Positions 6,712-11,957 of a stretch of DNA of 15,023 bases are shown here, one piece after another; the stretch's first letter is position 1, and the number at the start of each line of letters is the position of its first letter. This stretch comes from an uncultured Solobacterium sp. Lineage in GTDB: Bacteria > Bacillota_I > Bacilli_A > Erysipelotrichales > Erysipelotrichaceae. The translations under genes were made by a program, and so were the position numbers. A model generated the notes under the pieces. That model saw only the letters and a list, made by a program, of their open reading frames with translations. It was not told the DNA's origin and searched no databases. Location: NCBI GenBank assembly GCA_900547815.1, contig URHY01000058.1:1-15023 (forward strand), in the 5' to 3' direction.

Positions 6712-7728
6712 ATGAATTATAAGGAATTGATGGAAAAAAGTCGTGAAGTGATGGGGACAAAGTTATGTAAGTCTTGTCCAATTTGTGATGGAAAGGCATG
6801 TCGAAATACTGTGCCTGGGCCTGGTGCCAAAGGTATTGGGGATGTTGCGATGCGTAACTATGATGCGTGGAAAAATATTCGTGTCAACATGGATACAATT
6901 ACAGATAATGAATCTGTAAGTACAGAATTAGAATTGTTTGGTCATACATTTAAGTATCCAATTTTTGCAGGGCCTGTTGGAGCTGTAGGAATGCACTATT
7001 CAGATGCATATGATGACAACAGCTATAATGATATTTTAGTCAGAGGTTGTATCGGTGCAGGTATTTGTGCTTTTACGGGAGATGGAAAAGATCCTAATAT
7101 TATGATCAATGCGACGCGTATTATTAAAGAAAATAATGGACTTGCGATTCCTACTGTTAAGCCTTGGAGTTTAGAAACATATTTAGAAAAACTAGATTTA
7201 GCTTTAAACAGTAATGCCTTTGCGGTAGCTATGGATGTGGATGCAGCTGGACTTCCTTTCTTAAAAGGTTGTCAGCCTCCTGCAGGAAGAATGAATACAG
7301 AACAGTTAAAGAAAATTATCTCGAATACACCTGTACCATTTATTGTGAAGGGTGTTATGACTGTCAAGGGTGCTTTAAAGGCAAAAGAAGCAGGAGCTAG
7401 TGCCATTGTGGTTTCAAATCATGGTGGTCGAGTTCAAGATCAGACGCCTGCAACAGCTGAAGTACTTGAAGAAATTGTTAAGGTTGTTGATGGAAGTATG
7501 AAAATCTTTGTCGATGGAGGACTTCGTAATGGTGTCGATATCTTTAAGGCTTTGGCAATGGGAGCAGATGCTGTCATTGTAGCTCGCCCATTTGTGAATG
7601 CGATCTATGGAGCAAAAGAAGATGGTATTCAAGTCTTAGTGGATAAACTTGGTAGTGAACTTCAAGATACTATGGAGATGTGTGGAGCTAAAAGCTTAAA
7701 AGACATCACTCGTGATATGGTAAGATAG
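6712..7728 (+). CDS. FMN-dependent alpha-hydroxy-acid oxidase/dehydrogenase family protein
   Basis: A 338-residue TIM-barrel flavoprotein of the lactate oxidase/glycolate oxidase family, which oxidises 2-hydroxy acids to 2-oxo acids using FMN. Diagnostic pieces are: PIFAGPVGAVGM (83-94, FMN-binding start), IVKGVMT (211-217, with the FMN-contacting Lys), SNHGGR (235-240, catalytic His237 and substrate-binding Arg240), VDGGLRNG (267-274) and VIVARPF (288-294). The N-terminus carries a cysteine cluster, CKSCPICDGKAC (C19, C22, C25, C30), absent from classical lactate oxidases but seen in a clostridial-type subgroup as I recall. It may bind an iron-sulfur centre or metal. The start at 6712 is chosen because GGAGG (6700-6704) is 7 bases upstream; an ATG at 6706 is too close and longer extensions run through eutH. 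The true substrate is unknown. The protein is likely cytosolic and cotranscribed with the EutH-like permease. Confidence 0.85.
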   Translation: MNYKELMEKSREVMGTKLCKSCPICDGKACRNTVPGPGAKGIGDVAMRNYDAWKNIRVNMDTITDNESVSTELELFGHTFKYPIFAGPVGAVGMHYSDAYDDNSYNDILVRGCIGAGICAFTGDGKDPNIMINATRIIKENNGLAIPTVKPWSLETYLEKLDLALNSNAFAVAMDVDAAGLPFLKGCQPPAGRMNTEQLKKIISNTPVPFIVKGVMTVKGALKAKEAGASAIVVSNHGGRVQDQTPATAEVLEEIVKVVDGSMKIFVDGGLRNGVDIFKALAMGADAVIVARPFVNAIYGAKEDGIQVLVDKLGSELQDTMEMCGAKSLKDITRDMVR

Positions 7729-7750
7729 GCAGCTTAAATGCTGTCTTTTT
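7728..7750 (+). terminator. Intrinsic terminator after the oxidase gene
   Basis: GGCAGC (7728-7733) pairs with GCTGTC (7740-7745), with one G-T wobble and a six-base loop, and is followed by five T residues (7746-7750). It starts in the last base of the stop codon. Confidence 0.8.
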
Positions 7751-7759
7751 CTAATGCTT

Positions 7760-7875
7760 CAGAAAAAATGTGTAAAAAAGGTATCTAAAATTACAGAAAA
7801 ATGTGTTAAATCAATTATAAAAAGTCAGGAAAAATGCGCTAAATAGATATAGAAAATCATGGAAAAATGTGTTAA
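7760..7875 (+). repeat. Four degenerate tandem repeats before the ATPase gene
   Basis: The core CAGAAAAATGTGTTAAA recurs with small changes starting at 7760, 7794, 7826 and 7858, giving periods of 34, 32 and 32 bases (about three helical turns). The A/T-rich segments between cores are less alike. Copies 2-4 each contain an ATG followed one codon later by TAA (ATG TGT TAA at 7800, ATG CGC TAA at 7833, ATG TGT TAA at 7867). In copy 3 the ATG is preceded by AGGA. The last copy ends 22 bases before the ATPase start at 7898. Candidate roles are an iteron-like protein-binding array or translated start-stop elements; neither is proven. Confidence 0.75.
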
Positions 7876-7897
7876 CTTAAATTCAAGAGGTGGTTTC

Positions 7898-9190
7898 ATG
7901 AAGCGAAATGCTATTTTAAAGCTAGTTCAATGGAAAAATAGTCCTGAGAGAAAACCTATGGTATTAAGAGGTGCAAGACAGGTTGGTAAGACTTGGTTGA
8001 TGAAAGAATTTGGTCAGAATTATTATGATAATTATGTTTATTTTAACTTTGATGAGGAGGATGGACTAAAATCTATTTTTGAAACTAATAAAAATCCAAA
8101 TCGTATTATTGAACTTCTTTCTATGATCAGTGATGAAAAAATTGAACCTGAAAAAACTTTGATTATATTTGATGAAATTCAGGAGTGTCCTGAAGCATTA
8201 AATACGCTTAAATATTTTAAAGAAAAAGCGAATGAATATCATGTGATAACGGCAGGTAATCTTTTAGGCACATTATTGGCTAAGCCAAAATCATATCCTG
8301 TAGGTATGGTTAATCTTTTAGATGTTTATCCGTTGACGTTTGATGAGTTTTTAAATGCGATAGATTCTGGGCTATATGCATATTATGAAAGTATTCAAAA
8401 AGAACAAGTTATTGAACAAATTTTCCATCAACGTTTATTAGATGCTTATAATTATTATCTTATTATTGGTGGTATGCCTGAATGTGTATCTTCATGGATC
8501 AAGTATAAAGATCCTGCCATGGTATCCAAGATACAAAGAGAATTGATTGAGGTTTATGAAAATGACTTTTCTAAGCATAATGGAAAAGTGAATAGTGGAC
8601 GTATTTTGATGGTATTCAGAAGTATTGTTTCTCAACTTGCGAAACCCAACGAGAAGTTTATGTATGGTGCTGTTCGTGAAGGGGCTAGAGCTAGAGATTT
8701 TGAAGAAGCAATCGAATGGCTTGTGTCAGCTGGTATGTTGAATCGTGTATATAATGTGTCTAAGATGGAACATCCATTATCTGCTTTTGATAAATTGGAT
8801 CAGTTTAAACTGTTTGTGTTTGATACAGGACTTCTTAAACAAATGGCGGGCGTGGATAATAGTGCGATATTATTGAGAACAGATTATCAATTTAAAGGAC
8901 CGTTGACAGAGAACTATGTTTTACAACAACTTCAAGGACAATTTGAAGTTGAACCTCGATATTATTCGGATAAAAATAGTGAGATTGATTTTGTGGTTCA
9001 AAATAAAATGGAAATTATTCCGATTGAAGTAAAGGGTGGTGAGGATAGATCTGCCAATTCTTTTAAGACATATGTCGCAAATAATGCACCTCAACATGCA
9101 TATCGTTTTTCTAAACGTGGGTATCGTAAGGATGATGGTTTTACAAATCTTCCGTTATACTTGGTTCGAAAAACAAAGGATCTATTATAA
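7898..9190 (+). CDS. AAA_14 ATPase with DUF4143 C-terminal domain
   Basis: A 430-residue member of a widespread prokaryotic ATPase family with no firmly established job. The N-terminal AAA domain has Walker A GARQVGKT (25-32), Walker B TLIIFDEIQECP (87-98) and a sensor-1 segment ITAGNLLGTLL (117-127, where Ser is more usual than Asn). The middle contains GGMPE (191-195). The C-terminal DUF4143 region has LTENYVLQQL (336-345), then YYSDKNSEIDFVV and PIEVKGG (375-381). D364 followed by E377-x-K379 matches the PD-(D/E)xK nuclease-like core attributed to this domain. Start 7898 has AAGAGGTGG (7885-7893) at good spacing; an in-frame ATG at 7859 lies inside the upstream repeat and is rejected. The gene is complete and monocistronic, with its own terminator. 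Its sporadic occurrence suggests an accessory gene, but composition here does not stand out. Confidence 0.88.
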   Translation: MKRNAILKLVQWKNSPERKPMVLRGARQVGKTWLMKEFGQNYYDNYVYFNFDEEDGLKSIFETNKNPNRIIELLSMISDEKIEPEKTLIIFDEIQECPEALNTLKYFKEKANEYHVITAGNLLGTLLAKPKSYPVGMVNLLDVYPLTFDEFLNAIDSGLYAYYESIQKEQVIEQIFHQRLLDAYNYYLIIGGMPECVSSWIKYKDPAMVSKIQRELIEVYENDFSKHNGKVNSGRILMVFRSIVSQLAKPNEKFMYGAVREGARARDFEEAIEWLVSAGMLNRVYNVSKMEHPLSAFDKLDQFKLFVFDTGLLKQMAGVDNSAILLRTDYQFKGPLTENYVLQQLQGQFEVEPRYYSDKNSEIDFVVQNKMEIIPIEVKGGEDRSANSFKTYVANNAPQHAYRFSKRGYRKDDGFTNLPLYLVRKTKDLL

Positions 9191-9193
9191 TTT

Positions 9194-9226
9194 AAAAGGT
9201 ATCAGTTTTAATTTCTGATACCTTTT
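9194..9226. terminator. Bidirectional terminator between convergent genes
   Basis: AAAAGGTATCAG (9194-9205) and CTGATACCTTTT (9215-9226) form a perfect 12-bp stem with a nine-base loop. A-rich and T-rich stem ends give U-runs in both directions. It serves the ATPase gene (plus) and the small membrane protein (minus), whose stop codon lies in the loop. Confidence 0.85.
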
Positions 9227-9561
9227 CTTAATGAAATGATTGCGAGTGCTGTATTGATTAAGCACCAAGAAGACCATATATATAGGTCTGAATAGTTTCC
9301 TGCAAGTACAAAGCCTGTGAGTGTAGCTAAACCAAACAAAATAATAAGTGCAATGTTTGTGCCTTTAGAGTTGTTCTTCCTAGATACAATCGATACAATT
9401 CCTCCACAAAGCATGCATATACTAACAACAAGTCCTGCACTGCCACTGGATTGTCCACTTTCTTCTAGTGCGTTGGCAAGGCCTGCCATCATACTTTGGA
9501 ATACGACAAATACACTTAATACAATGGAAATAATTCCACTGACTAATTTCCATGTTTTCAT
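9208..9561 (-). CDS. Small four-helix membrane protein of unknown function
   Basis: This 117-residue protein has four predicted membrane segments: ~6-30 (VSGIISIVLSVFVVFQSMMAG), 42-59, 69-87 and 95-110. A short Ser/Gly/Glu-rich stretch follows helix 1 and a basic RKNNSK follows helix 2. I recognise it as resembling a common uncharacterised Gram-positive family (MKTWKLVSGI... with a GLANAL segment and 'GGIVSI.RK'), but no function is established. The start at 9561 is backed by GAAAGGAGA (minus strand, 9580-9572). Its last five codons form one arm of the terminator stem. Its promoter may lie just upstream (TATATATA around 9586-9596), or it may be read through from ktrAB. Nothing suggests a role in transport by itself. 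Confidence 0.8.
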   Translation of the reverse strand: MKTWKLVSGIISIVLSVFVVFQSMMAGLANALEESGQSSGSAGLVVSICMLCGGIVSIVSRKNNSKGTNIALIILFGLATLTGFVLAGNYSDLYIWSSWCLINTALAIISLRKGIRN

Positions 9562-9634
9562 AATGATAAAATCTCCTTTCTTAAGTATATATATAACTTA
9601 GAAATGGGGATAATTGGTATGCTCGTGGCATACA

Positions 9635-9727
9635 TTAATGGTGTGTAATGTTTAAAATGTGATTTAAAAGTTTTGGGACTAAGAAAGAAATGTAGATTAC
9701 GGAGCCTATTGATAAAATTCCTAACAT
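9635..9727 (-). CDS. Candidate 30-residue single-helix membrane peptide
   Basis: A short minus-strand frame runs from ATG (9727) to TAA (9635). It encodes 30 residues: a hydrophobic N-terminal two-thirds (MLGILSIGSVIYISFLVPKL) and a polar tail ending THH. The segment 2-18 can span a membrane once. AAGAAAGAGG ends nine bases before the ATG, a good Shine-Dalgarno sequence and spacing. That sequence is the 3' arm of the long hairpin at 9735-9798, so its access may be controlled by folding. The frame is downstream of ktrA and upstream of the 117-residue membrane protein on the same strand. Size and shape recall KdpF-like accessory peptides or type I toxins, but I see no homology and the frame could be chance. 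Confidence 0.4.
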   Translation of the reverse strand: MLGILSIGSVIYISFLVPKLLNHILNITHH

Positions 9728-9734
9728 AAATAAT

Positions 9735-9798
9735 CGCCTCTTTCTTACACCTTTATTGTAGAATTTTAAATGTTTAAACGGTGTTAAAGAAAGAGGCG
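9735..9798 (-). promoter_or_regulatory. Long stem-loop between ktrA and the mini-ORF
   Basis: CGCCTCTTTCTT (9735-9746) pairs exactly with AAGAAAGAGGCG (9787-9798). After a two-base bulge (9785-9786), ACACC (9747-9751) pairs with GGTGT (9780-9784), for 17 base pairs in all and a 28-base loop. It begins 17 bases after ktrA's stop. On the minus strand the following bases are ATTATTTATG, not a run of T, so it is a poor intrinsic terminator. It hides the Shine-Dalgarno sequence of the 30-residue frame. The loop holds a minus-strand TACAAT (9764-9759) that could start a shorter RNA lacking the masking arm, but no matching -35 is seen. Alternatives are ktrA 3'-end protection or an RNA processing site. 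Confidence 0.6.
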
Positions 9799-9814
9799 TC
9801 ATGTTAAGATTTCA

Positions 9815-10462
9815 TTAAAAACGAAGGAATTTTTGTACGTCTGAATTTTGCGCAAGAATAAGAATGTTTTCGGATTCCTGGAAAGTATGTTCAGCACTAG
9901 GAAGTGGGTCTAGAATTCCATTGATTTTTGTAGCTAGAATGTTGATATGGTATTTTCTACGAATATCGAGTTCTAACATGGTTTTTCCAATCCAAGCGGT
10001 AGGTACGGCAATTTCATAAATGGAATATTCTGGAGTCAGTTGTACATAGTCAAAGATGTTTTCACTTGAGAAACGTACGGCTGCCCAATTACCTATTTGT
10101 TTTTCAGGATATACAACTTCATCCGCTCCATTGCGCAATAAGAATTTAGCGTGTACATCGCGTACGGCTCTTGCGACAACAAGTTTAGCACCATGATCTT
10201 TTAATAGGGCTGTTGTTTCGAGTGAGCTTTGAAAGTCATCTCCAATGGCTACAACGCAAAGATCAAAATTGGATACGCCTAGTGAGTCAATAAAACTTTC
10301 GTCGGTAGAATCTCCAATTTGTGCATTCGTGACATAAGATAATACTTTGTTGATTTTTTCTTCATTTTTATCAATAGCTAAAACGTCATGTCCTAAATCA
10401 TATAGTTTTTGTGCCATGTGACGTCCAAAACGTCCCATTCCAATAATTAATACTGATTTCAT
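9815..10462 (-). CDS. ktrA: Potassium uptake regulatory subunit KtrA
   Basis: A cytosolic gating ring subunit of the Ktr potassium channel. Residues 1-~125 are an RCK_N (TrkA-N) Rossmann domain with the nucleotide motif GMGRFG (8-13) and the acidic residue closing strand 2 (AIDKN, 29-33), expected to bind ATP/ADP or NAD(H). Residues ~135-215 are an RCK_C (TrkA-C) domain (YEIAVPTAWIGKTMLELDIR onward). In Firmicutes KtrA this domain is a known c-di-AMP receptor that closes the channel. Its 215 residues are typical for KtrA. GGAGG ends 7 bases before the ATG, inside the 12-base gap after ktrB, so the two are cotranslated from one message. The order ktrB-ktrA is reversed from the B. subtilis ktrAB operon. 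Confidence 0.92.
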   Translation of the reverse strand: MKSVLIIGMGRFGRHMAQKLYDLGHDVLAIDKNEEKINKVLSYVTNAQIGDSTDESFIDSLGVSNFDLCVVAIGDDFQSSLETTALLKDHGAKLVVARAVRDVHAKFLLRNGADEVVYPEKQIGNWAAVRFSSENIFDYVQLTPEYSIYEIAVPTAWIGKTMLELDIRRKYHINILATKINGILDPLPSAEHTFQESENILILAQNSDVQKFLRF

Positions 10463-10474
10463 ATGTTCCTCCTG

Positions 10475-11812
10475 TTATCCAATTGTGATATTTTCTTGTG
10501 GTAAATTTGCGTTTGCGATAACTTGATGTTTAGAAATGGCTAAAAGTAAGGTTAATCCTCCAACTCTTCCAAAGAACATCAAGAAAATTAAAATACAATG
10601 TGATGCACTTGATAGTGTGGGTGTGATTCCTAATGTAAGTCCAACGGTTCCAATGGCAGAGGCCGCTTCAAATAGGGCGTCTAGAATTGGTAGTTGATCG
10701 AAGGCTGAAATAAGGAGTGCTCCTGTAAAGAATAATACCATAAATAACATAAATAAGGCTGTGGCATTGTTTAATGTGTCCATGGAAATTCTTCTTCCAA
10801 AACATTGTGGGTTTTGTTTATGATTGAATACAGCACGAATACTTAGAATCAATACAGCAAGTGTTGTCGTTTTAAAACCTCCGGCTGTACCTTGTGGGCT
10901 TCCTCCAATCAACATGAGTAGTGTCATAAAGAGTATGCTGCTTTGATTCATTTTGTTTAAATCAATCGTATTAAAGCCGGCTGTTCTTGGAGATACGGCT
11001 TGGAAAATCGACACATTGATTTGATCAGCTAAACTCATATTCCAATGGCTAAAGTCATTGATGTAGAAGTAGAGTGTACTAATAATTAATAAAGTGGCTG
11101 TCGTAAATAGCACAACTTTAGATTGTAAGGAATATTTGTGCAAATGACGTTTGTATTGAACAACATCTTTCCAGACAAAGAAGCCTAAACCACCAAGTAC
11201 GATAAGTGCTGCGATGACGTTGGATACAAGTATGTCGCTTGAATAACTTGTTAATGATGAATAGGCTTGTTGGGCTCCCATTAAGTCAAATCCAGCATTA
11301 CAGAAAGCAGAAATAGAATGGAATATGGAATACCATATGCCTTTGACTAGGCCAAAGCGAGGTAGAAAGCGAATGCCTAATAAAATGGCTCCCAATGCTT
11401 CGACACATAAGGTAGCTTTAAGAATCCATTTTGTGTTTCGAATAATACCGCCTAGTTTTGGTGCGGAAATAGATTGTTGCATAAAGTATCTTTGTTTAAA
11501 ACCTATTTTTTTGCCACCCAAAACAAATAGGATTATGGCCATCGTAATTACGCCCATACCTCCAATTTGAATAAGTGTTAAGATGACTAGTTGTCCAAAT
11601 GGGGACCAATATTGAGATGTGTCATGCATAATCAGTCCGGTTACACATGAGGCACTGGTTGAAGTGAATAATGCATCTAAAAAGGGTGCGCCTCTTCCAT
11701 CGTTTGTGGAAAATGGAAGCATAAGCAAACAGGCACCAATAAATATCATAGTCGCAAAACTGAGGATGATCATTTGTCCTGGGGTAATGCGATTCATACG
11801 TTTCTTAAACAT
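10475..11812 (-). CDS. ktrB: Potassium channel subunit KtrB (TrkH family)
   Basis: The membrane pore of a Ktr-type potassium uptake system, with 445 residues and four M1-P-M2 repeats. The four selectivity-filter segments are all visible: SCVTGL (55-60), CNAGF (171-175), RTAGF (276-280) and GTVGL (388-392), each with the required glycine. The family's conserved Arg in the last membrane helix is present (FFGRVGGLT, 413-421). The loop GGSPQGTAGGFKTT (303-316) in the third repeat corresponds to the flexible gate of KtrB. The start at 11812 is supported by AGGTGG on the minus strand (11822-11817). A minus-strand TAGAAT (11846-11841) could be its -10, giving a ~22-base leader; its -35 is weak. It faces the KdpDE-like pair across a 145-base control region. 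Uptake may be Na+-coupled, as in other Ktr systems. Confidence 0.92.
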   Translation of the reverse strand: MFKKRMNRITPGQMIILSFATMIFIGACLLMLPFSTNDGRGAPFLDALFTSTSASCVTGLIMHDTSQYWSPFGQLVILTLIQIGGMGVITMAIILFVLGGKKIGFKQRYFMQQSISAPKLGGIIRNTKWILKATLCVEALGAILLGIRFLPRFGLVKGIWYSIFHSISAFCNAGFDLMGAQQAYSSLTSYSSDILVSNVIAALIVLGGLGFFVWKDVVQYKRHLHKYSLQSKVVLFTTATLLIISTLYFYINDFSHWNMSLADQINVSIFQAVSPRTAGFNTIDLNKMNQSSILFMTLLMLIGGSPQGTAGGFKTTTLAVLILSIRAVFNHKQNPQCFGRRISMDTLNNATALFMLFMVLFFTGALLISAFDQLPILDALFEAASAIGTVGLTLGITPTLSSASHCILIFLMFFGRVGGLTLLLAISKHQVIANANLPQENITIG

Positions 11813-11858
11813 AAAACCACCTATCCTAATATCTCAACACATTCTACACTAGTCTGTA

Positions 11859-11907
11859 TTAAGATTCCATAAAAATATTCTAACACTATATTAAGACAAT
11901 GTTAAGA
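11859..11907 (+). promoter_or_regulatory. Helically phased TTAAGA boxes between ktrB and the kinase
   Basis: TTAAGA occurs at 11859-11864, 11891-11896 and 11902-11907. The offsets are 32 and 11 bases, close to three and one turns of DNA, so the boxes face the same side. OmpR/KdpE-type regulators usually bind direct repeats with about 10-11 base spacing. The pair at 11891-11907 ends 38 bases before the kinase -10 box. The box at 11859 falls inside the candidate ktrB promoter spacer. Binding by the KdpE-like protein is inferred. Confidence 0.4.
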
Positions 11908-11917
11908 TACTTGGTTC

Positions 11918-11943
11918 TTTGTGGGCTTGTTTTGTGGGCTTGT
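11918..11943 (+). repeat. Exact 13-bp tandem repeat abutting the kinase -10 box
   Basis: TTTGTGGGCTTGT occurs twice head to tail (11918-11930 and 11931-11943) without a mismatch. It stands out as G-rich in an AT-rich region and replaces the -35 region of the kinase promoter. A 13-bp period does not match one helical turn, so it is either a dimer site of another type or a recent slippage duplication. Confidence 0.85.
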
Positions 11944-11951
11944 GTTATACT
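11943..11951 (+). promoter_or_regulatory. Extended -10 promoter of the sensor kinase, leaderless
   Basis: TGT-TATACT (11943-11951) is an extended -10 element. Transcription would start about seven bases on, at or next to the A of ATG 11958, leaving no room for a Shine-Dalgarno sequence. No TTGACA-like box lies at 16-18 bases upstream, as is usual for extended -10 or activator-dependent promoters. Confidence 0.5.
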
Positions 11952-11957
11952 TGTCGT

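Noticed and set aside
7760..7875. Possible CRISPR array
   Set aside because: The ~17-base cores are degenerate, the intervening sequences are only ~15-17 bases and A/T-rich, and no cas gene is present.
7859..7897. Upstream ATG for the AAA/DUF4143 gene
   Set aside because: It lies within repeat copy 4 and has no ribosome-binding site, whereas ATG 7898 has AAGAGGTGG at good spacing.
9617..9633. GTATGC/GCATAC hairpin as a terminator for the mini-ORF
   Set aside because: Only six base pairs with a five-base loop and no T-run on either strand.
11325..11852. Plus-strand frames of 81 and 77 codons across ktrB
   Set aside because: They are antisense to the conserved KtrB selectivity-filter repeats and to the ktrB start; there is no ribosome-binding site.
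11919..11957. TTG start giving a 13-residue longer kinase
   Set aside because: The extra residues come from the 13-bp tandem repeat and the -10 box, no Shine-Dalgarno sequence precedes the TTG, and KdpD-type USP domains start at MASVLI.
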